Positions 39,297 through 49,222 of a stretch of 64,000 bases of DNA are shown one piece after another. The position numbers and the translations under genes were made by a program. Position 1 is the first letter of the stretch. Each line of letters opens with the position of its first letter. The notes beneath the pieces were generated by a model. The model was not told the DNA's origin. It saw only the letters and a program-made list of their open reading frames with translations, and made no database searches. This DNA is from Vibrio ostreae (lineage in GTDB: Bacteria > Pseudomonadota > Gammaproteobacteria > Enterobacterales > Vibrionaceae): assembly GCF_019226825.1 (NCBI RefSeq), contig NZ_CP076642.1, positions 496,001 through 560,000 of the forward strand, in the 5' to 3' direction.

Positions 39297-39934
39297 CAGG
39301 CCAAAGCTTGTTCAACCAGAGCACGCAATTCCGCAACTTCTTCACGCAGTGTCGCCACTTCCTGCTCCAGTGCTTCAATCTGTGAGTTGGCCGCTGGAGC
39401 GACAGATGCGCTTAGCAGAGATTCTAAATCGACTTCTCCACAAAACAGGTGCTGGTAACGAGATTCACGTTTACCCGGTTCACGCGGCAGTTTGACCACC
39501 AAGTCACGTTGCGCCAAGGCATCCAACACTGCCTCGGTCTGCTTTACATCAGAAAAAGAACAAAGACGGTTAGTTCGGGTACGTAATTCGCCCGGAGTCT
39601 GGGCACCGCGCAGTAACAGGCAACATACCAGGCCGAGCTCTTGTTCACCCAGCTTCAAATCACCAAACTCAGTGTTACAAAAACGGTGCTGATACTTAGG
39701 CGTACGACTGTTAAAACCACTTTCATCGCTGACTAAACGGCGACTGATCAACCCTTCAACCGTATCTTGTACTTCTGCATCAGATAATGACAAGACAGGC
39801 TCACGATTACTTTTCTGATTGCAGGCCGTGGTTAAACTATTGAGCGTCAGCGGGTAATGATCCGGCGTGGTTATTTCTTTTTCTATCAAGCAACCGATAA
39901 CGCGTGCTTCAAGGGGAGATAGTTCTTGATTCAT
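39296..39934 (-). CDS. yceH: YceH family protein (DUF480)
   Basis: 212 aa with two winged-helix repeats: [20 protein letters not shown] (DUF480 start motif) and [17 protein letters not shown]-terminal coiled coil (about residues 185-210, [20 protein letters not shown]) is visible. DNA-binding is plausible but function is unknown. Followed directly by the GIY-YIG gene. Confidence 0.92.
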   Translation of the reverse strand: MNQELSPLEARVIGCLIEKEITTPDHYPLTLNSLTTACNQKSNREPVLSLSDAEVQDTVEGLISRRLVSDESGFNSRTPKYQHRFCNTEFGDLKLGEQELGLVCCLLLRGAQTPGELRTRTNRLCSFSDVKQTEAVLDALAQRDLVVKLPREPGKRESRYQHLFCGEVDLESLLSASVAPAANSQIEALEQEVATLREEVAELRALVEQALA

Positions 39935-39985
39935 TGTTCTTTTCCTTAATTATTATTGTTACGGCTCACTGCCGAACTCACGTTC

Positions 39986-40219
39986 TTAGTGCTCAGGCGA
40001 TAGGGACATGCGCAGAATACGCCCGTTTTCATCCATCACAATCACTTTAGAACGATGTAATTCTATATTCGTCAATTCCTGCTTGTGACGTTCTCGTATA
40101 TAAGCTTGACCTAGTTTAGCCCGTTGAGAGTCTACCCGCTGCTCTATCGGAACAGGCTGCGCTTTCGTGCTGGGGGCTGACTCTTCGCTTGGGGGAACAA
40201 TAATCTCTGAAGGCTGCAT
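39986..40219 (-). CDS. Small hypothetical protein, 77 aa
   Basis: Proline-rich N-terminus followed by a charged helix (QRAKLGQAYIRERHKQELTN) and a short beta-like end (VIVMDENGRILRMSL). No signal peptide or membrane segment. Not recognised. Same strand as yceH, about 51 nt upstream. Confidence 0.55.
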   Translation of the reverse strand: MQPSEIIVPPSEESAPSTKAQPVPIEQRVDSQRAKLGQAYIRERHKQELTNIELHRSKVIVMDENGRILRMSLSPEH

Positions 40220-40410
40220 AATCGATCATAGGTTCATCATTATTGAATCCATGTTATAGCGTATTTTCAGGCATGTACAATCCACCCGTATATCGAGTGG
40301 TGATTTATTAGTCAAGGCGTTGTCATGTTTGATCTAAAGGCTGTTATGAGCTGGGATGTTATGCTTTAATCAGCCACAGTTGCTTTAATTCATTTTAGGG
40401 AAAGGGACCT

Positions 40411-40728
40411 ATGAACAGCGTATTTGAAATTGTGAGTCTGGCTCGCCGTAAAAACAAACTCAAGCGTGAACTGTTGGATAACGAAAAGAAAGTTCGTGAC
40501 AACCGTAAGCGTGTTGACTTGCTTGAGAACCTGGTTGACTACATCAAGCCAGACATGACTCAGGAAGAGATCATCGAAATCGTGAAAAACATGAAAGCGG
40601 ACTACGAAGACCGTGTTGATGACCACATCATCAAGAGCGCGGAAATCTCCAAAGAGCGCCGTGAAATCAGCCGTCGCATCCGCGACCTGACCGAGCAGGA
40701 CAAACTGGCCACTCAGGGTAAGAAATAA
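40411..40728 (+). CDS. Charged coiled-coil protein, 105 aa
   Basis: Almost wholly helical and charged: [26 protein letters not shown] and [21 protein letters not shown], predicted coiled coil. No cysteine. AGGGAAAGGGA precedes the ATG and a strong terminator follows, which indicates a well expressed single gene. Codon choice is regular, as in abundant proteins. Function not recognised. Confidence 0.8.
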   Translation: MNSVFEIVSLARRKNKLKRELLDNEKKVRDNRKRVDLLENLVDYIKPDMTQEEIIEIVKNMKADYEDRVDDHIIKSAEISKERREISRRIRDLTEQDKLATQGKK

Positions 40729-40756
40729 TCCTGTCCTGAGCTAAGTTATCTATTGC

Positions 40757-40787
40757 ACAAACCCGCCGCCCGGCGGGTTTGTTATTT
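40757..40787 (+). terminator. Terminator of the coiled-coil gene
   Basis: ACAAACCCGCCG-CC-CGGCGGGTTTGT forms a perfect 12-bp stem followed by TATTTT. Confidence 0.85.
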
Positions 40788-40831
40788 TACCGACGCCGTT
40801 TCTGATAGACGCCCATTTGGGCGTACAGATC

Positions 40832-40867
40832 AGTTTTGGCTCACACGTTAGTTTTGGCTCATACATT
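40832..40867. repeat. Tandem 18-bp repeat at the glpK stop
   Basis: AGTTTTGGCTCACACGTT followed directly by AGTTTTGGCTCATACATT (16 of 18 identical). The second copy reaches into the glpK stop codon. Confidence 0.7.
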
Positions 40868-42404
40868 AGCGTTCTTGGTCATCCTGATGTAATTCCGACC
40901 AGGCGCGGGCGCACTGGATAGCACGTTTCCAACCACGGTAGCGCCGTTGACGCTTAGCTTCATCATGATACGGCTCGAAGCAGCGCTCGATTGCGGCTTT
41001 ACGCTGCAACGCTCCCAGACTTTGCCAATACCCGACTGCTAATCCGGCCAGATAGGCAGCACCCTGTGCGGTCACTTCCGTTTCGACCGGCCGCTCAACC
41101 CTGGTATCGAGAACATCCGCCTGGAATTGCATTAAAAAGTTGTTGGCAACCGCGCCGCCATCGACCCGTAACGCTGCAAGACGCATGTTAGAATCGGCCT
41201 GCATCGCATCCAGTACATCACGGGTCTGGTAGGCAATACTTTCCAGCGTGGCACGAATCAGGTGACTGGCATTCGTCCCCCGCGTCAATCCGACGACGGT
41301 TCCCCGCGCGTACGGGTCCCAATAGGGCGCGCCCAGTCCGGTAAATGCGGGCACAACATAAACCCCCTCAGACGATTCCACTTTGGTGGCGAAGTATTCG
41401 GAATCCTTTGCATCGCTCAGTAACTTCAGCTCATCGCGCAGCCACTGAATTGCTGCTCCGCCCATGAAAACGGAGCCTTCCAGCGCGTAACACGGCTTTC
41501 CATCCGGACCGCACGCGAGAGTGGTCAGTAATCCGTTGTCTGAGCAGACTTTTTGCTGGCCGGTATTCATCAGCAGAAAACAGCCGGTACCGTAAGTATT
41601 TTTGGCATCACCAGGGTTCACACATAAGTGTCCAAACAGCGCTGCCTGCTGATCACCGGCAATACCAGCAATCGGAATACGGGTTCCACCTTCGCCACCA
41701 ATATTGGTCTGGCCGTAAATCGCCGATGACGCTTTCACTTCCGGCATCATCGCGGCAGGAATGGAGAACAACTCAAGCAGCGACTCGTCCCAGCACAACT
41801 GGTTAATGTTGAACAGCATGGTACGGGAGGCATTGGTGTAGTCCGTCGCATGGACTCTGCCCTGAGTCATTTTCCACACCAGCCAGCTATCGACTGTGCC
41901 AAACAGCAGTTTGCCCTGCTCTGCAGCATGCCGGGCCCCGGGCACATTATCCAGAATCCATTTAATTTTGCTGGCAGAGAAATAAGGATCCAGCACTAAG
42001 CCGGTTTTAGCGCGTATATCACTTTCCAACTGCTGAGCTTTCATCGCGGCGCACATATCCGCGGTCCGGCGACACTGCCAGACAATCGCATTATAAACTG
42101 GCTTGCCGGTTTCCTTATTCCAGACAATCGTAGTTTCACGCTGATTGGTGATGCCGATAGCCGCCACATCATCGCTGCGGATCCCGGCTTTACCCAGGGC
42201 TTCAATCAAGGTTGCGCTTTGCGTGGCGTAGATTTCCATTGGATCATGTTCAACCCAGCCAGGGTGAGGATAAATTTGGCTGAACTGGCGTTGTGCGACG
42301 CTGACAATATTAGCATCGTGATCCAGTACCACCGCCCTGGAGCTGGTTGTTCCCTGATCCAGAGCGACGATGAAGTTTGGTCCGGCTGATTTAGGCTTGG
42401 TCAT
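40866..42404 (-). CDS. glpK: GlpK, glycerol kinase
   Basis: Phosphorylates glycerol with ATP. FGGY-family protein of 512 aa from [11 protein letters not shown] (42404; AGGGGTG upstream). Motifs: [13 protein letters not shown] (N-terminal phosphate), [13 protein letters not shown], the FGGY signature and [18 protein letters not shown]. No glpF, glpD or glpR is beside it, so it is an unlinked kinase. The open frame to 42536 contains no conserved sequence before 42404. Confidence 0.95.
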   Translation of the reverse strand: MTKPKSAGPNFIVALDQGTTSSRAVVLDHDANIVSVAQRQFSQIYPHPGWVEHDPMEIYATQSATLIEALGKAGIRSDDVAAIGITNQRETTIVWNKETGKPVYNAIVWQCRRTADMCAAMKAQQLESDIRAKTGLVLDPYFSASKIKWILDNVPGARHAAEQGKLLFGTVDSWLVWKMTQGRVHATDYTNASRTMLFNINQLCWDESLLELFSIPAAMMPEVKASSAIYGQTNIGGEGGTRIPIAGIAGDQQAALFGHLCVNPGDAKNTYGTGCFLLMNTGQQKVCSDNGLLTTLACGPDGKPCYALEGSVFMGGAAIQWLRDELKLLSDAKDSEYFATKVESSEGVYVVPAFTGLGAPYWDPYARGTVVGLTRGTNASHLIRATLESIAYQTRDVLDAMQADSNMRLAALRVDGGAVANNFLMQFQADVLDTRVERPVETEVTAQGAAYLAGLAVGYWQSLGALQRKAAIERCFEPYHDEAKRQRRYRGWKRAIQCARAWSELHQDDQER

Positions 42405-42560
42405 AAACACCCCTGACACTGCTGCTACGGTTCTTTTGAGCATATGCCATATTCCGCCCATCAGCTGAATCAATCTGGACTGAATCAAGGTGCGACAAAA
42501 TGATTGCGGTACTGAATTCACGTCATGCTGAAGCAATAAAATGAAATCAAAATGAAGGAT

Positions 42561-42580
42561 CGCTGGCCCCGCAGCCAGCG
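42561..42580 (-). terminator. Hairpin downstream of the FabH-like gene
   Basis: CGCTGGC and GCCAGCG form a 7-bp stem 17 nt after the stop; on the minus strand a modest T-rich stretch (CATTTTG) follows. Likely a weak terminator. Confidence 0.5.
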
Positions 42581-42596
42581 AGTGAAGACGTGCGAT

Positions 42597-43691
42597 TTAT
42601 ACCTGCAGAGCCGCGTGGTGCTGACAATGTTCAATCGCCGCCTGCAGCAGTTCTAACGCGGTTTTTTCCGATGGCGGCAGCTCGCCATCACTGAGCCCCA
42701 ACGGTGTCGTGCGCTCGCCCCATTTGATATAACCCGCCCCCCAGGTCAGGCCTGCTCCGAACGCAGCCAGCAGCAGATTATCGCCTGCTTTTATCCGGCC
42801 TTGTTGCAATGCCTCGCACAGCGCAATCGGTACAGTAGCCGCTGACGTATTACCATAGCGCTGAATGTTAACGAAAGCTTTACTCTGTTCAATGCCCGAC
42901 AGTTCGCACAATGTCTGGATAATGCGGATATTCGCCTGATGGGGAATGACCACATCAATATCATCTTTCGACAGACCGCTTTGTGCCAGCACACTCTTGG
43001 CCGCTGCGCCCATGCCTTTCACCGCGCGCTTAAAAATTTCCTGACCAACAAACTCAAACGCCCAGAAGCCGTTCTGCTCATCAAAACGATCCATGGCCGT
43101 ACCAAACTCAGGCACCGCCAGAATGTCGCGGCCGGCGGCATCACAACCAATCTTGGCATCCTGTAGCCCGACCGATTGCTCGGTGCGACTGAGCGTCACA
43201 GCACCGGCACCATCGCCAAACAGCACCGCGGTATCGCGTTTAGTCCAGTCGAGGTAAAAAGACAGACGTTCTGCGCCTATCACTAATGCGTGCTGATAAT
43301 TACCAGCCTGAATAAGCCGCGTCGCGGTTTCCAGGCCGTAGACAAAGCCGGTACACGCGGCGTTGAGATCAAACGCAGCAGCACTGCGAATGCCGAGATT
43401 CTGTTGTACTTTGGACGCGATATTAGGAATCAGCGAATCCGGTGAACAGGTCGCGACAATAATCAGATCGATGTCAGCGGCATTAAGCCCGGCACAAGCC
43501 AGTGCGTGGCGCGCCGCAACGGTGGCCAGTTCAGAGGTATTCACATGGCTGATTCGGCGCTGTTCAATGCCGGTGCGACTGCGAATCCACTCGTCATTGG
43601 TATCAAGAAAGGTACTGAGGTCGTCATTGGAGAGCGTTGCCGGGGGCAGACATTTCCCCCAGCCAGTAATGTCCGCATAAAACTTAGTCAT
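42597..43691 (-). CDS. FabH-like 3-oxoacyl-ACP synthase III (second KAS III)
   Basis: 364 aa from [11 protein letters not shown] (43691; AGGATG upstream). The catalytic triad is present: Cys in [13 protein letters not shown], His in [10 protein letters not shown] and Asn in [10 protein letters not shown]. It is longer than housekeeping FabH (about 317 aa) because of a C-terminal extension (about 30 residues) and has no fatty-acid genes beside it, so it is probably a paralogue taking other acyl-CoA primers, like VCA0751 of V. cholerae (from memory). Confidence 0.9.
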   Translation of the reverse strand: MTKFYADITGWGKCLPPATLSNDDLSTFLDTNDEWIRSRTGIEQRRISHVNTSELATVAARHALACAGLNAADIDLIIVATCSPDSLIPNIASKVQQNLGIRSAAAFDLNAACTGFVYGLETATRLIQAGNYQHALVIGAERLSFYLDWTKRDTAVLFGDGAGAVTLSRTEQSVGLQDAKIGCDAAGRDILAVPEFGTAMDRFDEQNGFWAFEFVGQEIFKRAVKGMGAAAKSVLAQSGLSKDDIDVVIPHQANIRIIQTLCELSGIEQSKAFVNIQRYGNTSAATVPIALCEALQQGRIKAGDNLLLAAFGAGLTWGAGYIKWGERTTPLGLSDGELPPSEKTALELLQAAIEHCQHHAALQV

Positions 43692-43925
43692 GGTCATCCT
43701 GTTTTTTTGTTGTTGTTATCATTGTAATCATGCGACCTGCCCCAACATTTGACTCATCAACTGCGATAATGACAAGACACATGCAGGTCAGAGCATGGCA
43801 AATGTTCAATACGGCCGGAATCGAATAAGGTTCGCATATCGCATCAATGCAAGAAAGTATACGCCGATTTGGCTGCCAAGGCGAAATCACCGGGGTGACC
43901 CGGGCGTCACATTTGAGAGGAAGTT

Positions 43926-44360
43926 ATGACCACATTTAATACTCGCTGTCCCGCATGCCATGCGATGAACCGCGTTCCAGAAACCCGTATTTCAGAAAAC
44001 CCGAGCTGCGGCAAATGCCAGGCCTCGCTGCTGGACGGCGCTCCGCTTGAAGGTACTATCGCTAACTTCAGCGCCCTGCTTACCAGCGATGTGCCTGTCG
44101 TAGTCGACTTCTGGGCTCCCTGGTGTAACCCGTGTGTTGGCTTCGCACCGGTATTTTCCGATGTGGCTGAAGAGCGCAAAGGAGAGGTTCGCTTTGTCAA
44201 AATCGATACCGAAAGTCAGCAGCAGTTAGCCGCGCAATTTCAGATCCGAAGCATCCCGACCATCATGGTGTTCAAAAAGGGGCAAAGGGTCGATATGATC
44301 AACGGTGCGTTGCCAAAATCGCAATTTGAACAATGGCTGAACCAAGCGTTAGTTAAGTAA
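43926..44360 (+). CDS. trxC: TrxC, thioredoxin 2 with WCNPC active site
   Basis: 144 aa. The N-terminal zinc site (CPACH ... CGKCQ) is typical of thioredoxin 2; the thioredoxin domain follows (about residues 35-143). The active site reads WAPWCNPCVGF rather than the usual WCGPC, which should change its redox potential. The cis-Pro is in IRSIPTIMVF. GAGAGGAAG precedes the ATG. Diverges from the FabH-like gene. Confidence 0.93.
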   Translation: MTTFNTRCPACHAMNRVPETRISENPSCGKCQASLLDGAPLEGTIANFSALLTSDVPVVVDFWAPWCNPCVGFAPVFSDVAEERKGEVRFVKIDTESQQQLAAQFQIRSIPTIMVFKKGQRVDMINGALPKSQFEQWLNQALVK

Positions 44361-44554
44361 CTTATTCCTATAAATTTAGCTAAAAGTTGGTGTTTTATGC
44401 TAGAGAACACCAACTTTACTTCCCTTTTGCTAAATGACTCCTTGATAAAATTTATTAATCGTCAAGATCACAATTTTTCATTTTACCTTTCAAATCATAA
44501 GTTTCATATTCGCCGCGAAATCCCCCTGTTCCTGCTTATTTTCGAGGCTACTCC

Positions 44555-45709
44555 GTGAGTACTTCTGCTGTTTCTGTCCAACGAATTTCTGTACCAGTGA
44601 TCGCCCTGTCACTGTATGCGGTTGCATCCGGCTACCTGATGAGTCTTATCCCTCTTATGCTTTCTGATTATGGGCTTGAAGCATCTCTGGCCAGCTGGAT
44701 GGCCAGCGTATTCTATGCAGGTTTACTGCTGGGTGCGGTGATTATGGAACCGTTTGTTAACCGTCTCGGGCACCGTCTGGCGTTCCTGGGCTGTCTGGCA
44801 GTACTGATTATTTCGATTGTTGCGCTACCGGTGTTGCCGTATGCCGCAGCATGGCTTGTTGCTCGCTTTGTCGCCGGCGTTGCCGTTGCGGGCGTCTTCG
44901 TGGTCGTTGAGTCCTGGTTACTGCATGGTAACGAATCTGGCCGTGCCAAACGTCTGGGCATTTACATGGCGGCTCTGTACGGCGGCACTGCAATCGGTCA
45001 GCTTGGTATCGGTGTACTGGGCGTTTCCGGTGGTGTTCCTTTCTTTGCCATTATCACACTGCTGGTTATGGCATCGGTGGTACTGATTTACGGTAAAACC
45101 GATCAGCCACAGACACAGCACGGTGTCAGCCTGTCATGGAAACAAATTTTTAAACTCAGCCACGCGGCGATTATCGGCTGTCTGGTGTCTGGCCTGACAC
45201 TGGGTGCAATTTACGGCCTGATGCCGGTCGAGTTGGCAAAACGTGGTATCAGCCATAGCCATATTGGCACATTAATGGCGTTGATCATTCTGGGTGCAAT
45301 GGCAGTCCAGCCAATGGTGCCATGGATGTCAAAATTCATGGGACGTAAATTACTGATGGCTTTGTTCAGCTTAGTCGGTGCCGGTGCTACGGTTTTACCA
45401 CTGATCAATCCGGGCGCAGACATGTTAGCGATGGGTTTATTCCTGCTCGGCATGGCAACTTTTGCTATCTATCCGATTGCGATTAACCTCGGCTGTGACA
45501 AGCTTGACGCAAGCTACATTGTCTCTGCAACTCAGGTGATGCTGTTTAGTTACAGTATTGGGTCGGTACTGGGTCCGGTCCTGGCCGACAGCTTTATGCA
45601 AGATACGCAAGGTCTGCTGGGTTACCTGTTCGTTATCCTGCTGGCAACTTGTATATACATGCTGATGTCGAGTGTAAAAACCAAGCGCCAATGGGTGGCC
45701 GGAGAATAA
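44555..45709 (+). CDS. MFS transporter, YcaD-like
   Basis: 384 aa with 12 predicted membrane segments and the MFS motif NRLGHRLAFLGC between segments 2 and 3. Overall pattern (VESWLLHGNESGRAKRLGIYM) matches the YcaD/UMF3-type major facilitator. Substrate unknown. GTG start, with CGAGG seven bases upstream. Confidence 0.85.
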   Translation: MSTSAVSVQRISVPVIALSLYAVASGYLMSLIPLMLSDYGLEASLASWMASVFYAGLLLGAVIMEPFVNRLGHRLAFLGCLAVLIISIVALPVLPYAAAWLVARFVAGVAVAGVFVVVESWLLHGNESGRAKRLGIYMAALYGGTAIGQLGIGVLGVSGGVPFFAIITLLVMASVVLIYGKTDQPQTQHGVSLSWKQIFKLSHAAIIGCLVSGLTLGAIYGLMPVELAKRGISHSHIGTLMALIILGAMAVQPMVPWMSKFMGRKLLMALFSLVGAGATVLPLINPGADMLAMGLFLLGMATFAIYPIAINLGCDKLDASYIVSATQVMLFSYSIGSVLGPVLADSFMQDTQGLLGYLFVILLATCIYMLMSSVKTKRQWVAGE

Positions 45710-45762
45710 GACAGCTTGGCGGCGAATAAAGTCAGCCAAAGCTCAACGACTCTAAAAAGATG

Positions 45763-45790
45763 AAGGCAAGCCACGCGGCTTGTCTTTGTT
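45763..45790. terminator. Terminator after the MFS gene
   Basis: GGCAAGCC-ACGC-GGCTTGTC followed by TTTGTT; it may also end the small minus-strand gene at 45789. Confidence 0.65.
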
Positions 45791-45980
45791 ATTTCTGCGC
45801 TTGTCTGAGAAGGCGGTTAGACTGTTCTCTGGGCGGTTTATCTGGAACGGGTTTGCGCTCATGCAACAAGTGCCGGATGGCCAGCAGCGGATGCGGCAGC
45901 AACATTGTCCCGCCATTGCCGCCAGTAAATAACCACTCGGTACAGTTGAGCTTCACATCGAAAACCAGTAAGCTCCGCAC
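45789..45980 (-). CDS. Possible small gene, 63 aa
   Basis: GTG-started frame encoding VRSLLVFDVKLNCTEWLF and later LLPHPLLAIRHLLHERKPVP. It has protein-like composition and a modest AGGT upstream of the start, and its start lies 28 bp from the divergent DUF2986 gene. I do not recognise a family, and the start is uncertain. Confidence 0.4.
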   Translation of the reverse strand: MRSLLVFDVKLNCTEWLFTGGNGGTMLLPHPLLAIRHLLHERKPVPDKPPREQSNRLLRQAQK

Positions 45981-46008
45981 CTCAACACCTAGACTCACAG
46001 AGCCTGAG

Positions 46009-46212
46009 ATGAACCGTAAAAAACGCATTAACCAGATTTTAAAAACCAAACTGAAAAAACAGAACGCTAAGCTGCATAACAGCAACAAGCCGCGCTACAT
46101 TTCCAAAGCGGAGCGCGCCAAACTTGAAGCCGAACAGGCACAAGGTGAGCAAGCAGCACAAGCGCCTGAGCAGCAAGAGAGCGCAGTGACCGAGCCTCAG
46201 TCAGAGCAGTAA
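46009..46212 (+). CDS. DUF2986 family small basic protein
   Basis: 67 aa, MNRKKRINQILKTKLKKQNA followed by NKPRYISKAERAKLEAE, the DUF2986 pattern seen in Vibrio and Shewanella; the tail is Gln/Glu rich. Basic N-terminus suggests nucleic-acid or ribosome contact (inference). Its last 12 nt overlap the convergent NYN gene. Confidence 0.8.
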   Translation: MNRKKRINQILKTKLKKQNAKLHNSNKPRYISKAERAKLEAEQAQGEQAAQAPEQQESAVTEPQSEQ

Positions 46213-46674
46213 GTCACCCTCGATAGCCACGTAGTGGTTGGCGGCATCAATCAGACTTTTAGCCGTCAACCCCGGCACACCGTATACCTCGACTTCTTTC
46301 CCGTATTTGTCCTGAATACGTTTAACCAGAATATCGAAATCCCCGTCACCGGAGACCAGCACGATTGTGTCTACTTCGGCTGCCAGTTCAATCGCATCCA
46401 GTGTGATCCCTACATCCCAGTCGCCTTTGGCACTGCCGTCAGAACGCTGAATGAAAGGTTTAAGCTGCACCTCAAAACCGATACCACGCAGAATGTGATG
46501 AAACTGACGCTGGCGGCTGTCGTTGGAGGCTATGGCATAGGCGTTGGCCTGATGAACCTTGCGTCCCCGAGTCACGCTCTGCCAAAAGTGATTATAGTCA
46601 AAGTGCTGCTGATAACGTGACTTGCAGGTGTAGTAAACGTTCTGAACGTCAACCAGAATGGCGATGGTTTGCAT
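46201..46674 (-). CDS. NYN-domain (LabA/DUF88) predicted ribonuclease
   Basis: 157 aa, one PIN-like NYN domain. Acidic catalytic residues appear in AILVDVQNVYY, KGDWDVGITLDAIE and VSGDGDFDILVKR. Members of this family cleave RNA or are proposed to; substrate unknown. Convergent with DUF2986, tail overlap of 12 nt. Confidence 0.88.
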   Translation of the reverse strand: MQTIAILVDVQNVYYTCKSRYQQHFDYNHFWQSVTRGRKVHQANAYAIASNDSRQRQFHHILRGIGFEVQLKPFIQRSDGSAKGDWDVGITLDAIELAAEVDTIVLVSGDGDFDILVKRIQDKYGKEVEVYGVPGLTAKSLIDAANHYVAIEGDLLL

Positions 46675-46823
46675 AGTTTATGTCTGCTTTAAGTGAACTT
46701 AACCGTGCCCTGCGCGTAAAAACGTGCAGCAAGGGCTGGCTTATGTGTGGAAGGAAGACCTTAACACATTCAGCCCATGGAATCCTTAGCCATTCACTGC
46801 CCCGGCAGCACAGGAGGTAAACC

Positions 46824-47261
46824 ATGAAATCTGCGCTACTTGCTGTTGTTGTGCTTATTGTCCCTGTTGTTGCTCAGGCTTACCCACTTTATTCTAATCA
46901 GTGGACTCATCGCAGTGTGCTCTACTTTGCCCCCACTCAGGATCACTACGTGCGCCAGTTCTTAGTAGAAACTCTGATGCACCAGTGCGAACTGACAGAG
47001 CGTGACGTTGTCACCATAGTCATCACTGAAGATGGTTTCAGCCAGCCTGAGTGGCTGAAACATGAGTTTGACCTCAATGATATTCTGCTCGCTTACCGTG
47101 TGTCCCCTGGCCAGCACACCGCTGTTTTGGTTGGCAAAGACGGCAGCGAAAAAATGCGCTGGGGAAAAACCACGGACTGGGACGCTCTCAAGCAAACCAT
47201 TGATGCTATGCCCATGCGGCGGCAGGAGATGGCACGCTCATCCAGCCGCTGTCAGATTTAG
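46824..47261 (+). CDS. Secreted DUF4174-like protein
   Basis: 145 aa with a signal peptide (LLAVVVLIVPVVAQA). Mature part is thioredoxin-like in pattern (RSVLYFAPTQDHYVRQFL ... HTAVLVGKDGSEKMRWG) but without a CxxC active site, as in DUF4174 proteins. AGGAGG lies 5 bases upstream of the ATG. Role unknown. Confidence 0.78.
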   Translation: MKSALLAVVVLIVPVVAQAYPLYSNQWTHRSVLYFAPTQDHYVRQFLVETLMHQCELTERDVVTIVITEDGFSQPEWLKHEFDLNDILLAYRVSPGQHTAVLVGKDGSEKMRWGKTTDWDALKQTIDAMPMRRQEMARSSSRCQI

Positions 47262-47291
47262 CGATCGTATTCAGCTTTCATATCTATCTGG

Positions 47292-48053
47292 TTATTCACC
47301 AAACCAGGCCAGTTTGTCGTGCAGAGCGGTCACGCTGCCAACCACGATTAATGCCGGGCTCTGCGCCTGGACCGCCAACTCAGACAACTGAGCTAATTCA
47401 CCTCGCAATACCCGCTGCTGTGGCGTGGTGCCTTTCTCTATAATCGCACACTGAGTGTCCTTCGCCAGGCCGCCGCTGATCAGTTGCTCGGCGATGTGCG
47501 GGCTCTGCTTGAGCCCCATATAAAACACCAGGGTTTGATTACTTTGCGCTAAGGCTTGCCAGTTAATTGGGGATCCATCTTGTTGCAAATGCCCGGTGAT
47601 GAACTGGACACTTTGCGCGTGCTCGCGATGAGTGAGCGGAATACCGGCATAGGCCGTTGCGCCCGCTGCCGCCGTAATTCCAGGCACCACTTCATAGGCG
47701 ATGTGATGATCTGCCAGTACTTCCAGCTCTTCACCACCGCGACCAAAAATAAATGAATCGCCGCCTTTCAGACGCACCACATGTAATCCTTGCCGCGCTT
47801 TATCTACCAGAATCTGGTTGATTTGCTGCTGGGGAACACAATGAAAATCGAGCTGCTTACCCACATAAATGCGCTCTGCCTGGGCCGGCGCTAAGTCCAG
47901 GATGGCCTGCGAAACCAGACGGTCATACACCACAACCTGCGCTTGTTGAATAACTCGCAGTCCTTTCACTGTCAACAAATCCGGGTCACCGGGTCCGGCA
48001 CCGACCAGAGAAACAAAACCACAAGATTGCGGATAAGATTGAGTCACGCTCAT
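47292..48053 (-). CDS. cobA: CobA, uroporphyrinogen-III C-methyltransferase
   Basis: SAM-dependent methylation of uroporphyrinogen III at C-2 and C-7 to precorrin-2. 253 aa; signature [16 protein letters not shown], and [19 protein letters not shown] and [19 protein letters not shown]. It lacks the CysG oxidase/ferrochelatase half, so that step must be supplied elsewhere. It is last in nirB-nirD-nirC-cobA, where its job is siroheme for NirB. Confidence 0.94.
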   Translation of the reverse strand: MSVTQSYPQSCGFVSLVGAGPGDPDLLTVKGLRVIQQAQVVVYDRLVSQAILDLAPAQAERIYVGKQLDFHCVPQQQINQILVDKARQGLHVVRLKGGDSFIFGRGGEELEVLADHHIAYEVVPGITAAAGATAYAGIPLTHREHAQSVQFITGHLQQDGSPINWQALAQSNQTLVFYMGLKQSPHIAEQLISGGLAKDTQCAIIEKGTTPQQRVLRGELAQLSELAVQAQSPALIVVGSVTALHDKLAWFGE

Positions 48054-48246
48054 CGTTAAAACCTACCGGGTAAATTCAATTATCAAAAGTCACTGATGCC
48101 GACGCACCACCCTGATGACCTTTTATAATTAAACTGATGTAAAACATTGGACTGCAATGCCACAAACTAGCCTGCAACGCCTCAAGACGACCTAAAACAG
48201 CAGCAGAGAGGAGCAGGCCGTGCTCACACGCAGAGCCTGCAGCGGA

Positions 48247-49095
48247 TTATTTAGCACTCAATACCGGTTGCGCGCTATGTTCAGTTTCATCATCCAGCTT
48301 AGGTGCGGTTTTGGCGTGGGTCAGGTAAAGAGGAAGGCAGGTAAACAGCAGACCACCAATCATATTACCCAGAATAGTCGGCACCAGGTTGAAATTCAGC
48401 CAGGTCGCGATGCCAAAATCGGCGCCCAGTAACATGCCGAGCGGGAACAGGAACATATTCACCACAGCGTGTTCAAATACCAGAGCGAAGAAGATAAAAA
48501 TCGGCAGCCACATGGCGACAATTTTACCCGCCACTGAACGAGAGGTCATATTACCAATCACGCCCAGACACACCATCAGGTTACATAAAATACCGCGCAC
48601 AAAACAGGTGAGCCAGCCATCAGCACCCAGATTTTCGAACCCGATGGTACGAGCTGTGGCGACTGCGATAAATTTCTGACCCACCGCATTCGGCTCAACA
48701 CTGAAGTTCATGGTCAGCGAGAGTGCAATCAGGCTCGCAACAATCAGAGAGCCAATCAGGTTACCCAAACCGACCAGGCCCCAGCAGCGCAGCACCCGTC
48801 CCCAGGTGACTCCCGGGCGGTTATCCAGTTTTGCTAAAGGTGCCAGCCCAAACACGCCTGTCACCAGGTCATAGCCCATCAGGCTCAGAATACAAAAGCC
48901 GACCGGGAACACCAATGCCCCGACAATACCCAGACCGGTTTGAGTAATAGTAGTGATGGCAACAACGACCGCCAGAGACAAAATGATACCGGCCATCATG
49001 CCGCGCAATATCAGATCCCGGGTGCCGGTTTTGATTTTTGCTTCGCCGACATCAACCATGGTTTGAACAATTTCTGCAGGTTTCAGTGCTGACAT
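48247..49095 (-). CDS. nirC: NirC-type formate/nitrite transporter
   Basis: 282-aa FNT-family channel with six membrane segments and the conserved FGLAPLAKLDNRPGV region and VEHAVVNMFLFPLG-type segment (FEHAVVNMFLFPLGMLLG). Within a nir operon it is most likely nitrite-specific. 127 nt separate nirD from it and a hairpin lies in the gap. Confidence 0.88.
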   Translation of the reverse strand: MSALKPAEIVQTMVDVGEAKIKTGTRDLILRGMMAGIILSLAVVVAITTITQTGLGIVGALVFPVGFCILSLMGYDLVTGVFGLAPLAKLDNRPGVTWGRVLRCWGLVGLGNLIGSLIVASLIALSLTMNFSVEPNAVGQKFIAVATARTIGFENLGADGWLTCFVRGILCNLMVCLGVIGNMTSRSVAGKIVAMWLPIFIFFALVFEHAVVNMFLFPLGMLLGADFGIATWLNFNLVPTILGNMIGGLLFTCLPLYLTHAKTAPKLDDETEHSAQPVLSAK

Positions 49096-49186
49096 AGAGG
49101 AATCCCCATCGAAAAGTTAAATTGAAAAAATTGAAGATTGAACAGGTAAAGGGATCAGAGATACAAATCCTTTGCCTGTGCAATCT

Positions 49187-49215
49187 TGGCCACCCCGTTG
49201 TTGAGAAGGTGGCCA
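49187..49215 (-). other. Hairpin between nirD and nirC
   Basis: TGGCCACC and GGTGGCCA form an 8-bp stem around a 13-nt loop with no T-run; probably an mRNA-stability or partial-termination element. Confidence 0.5.
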
Positions 49216-49222
49216 GGTAGTA

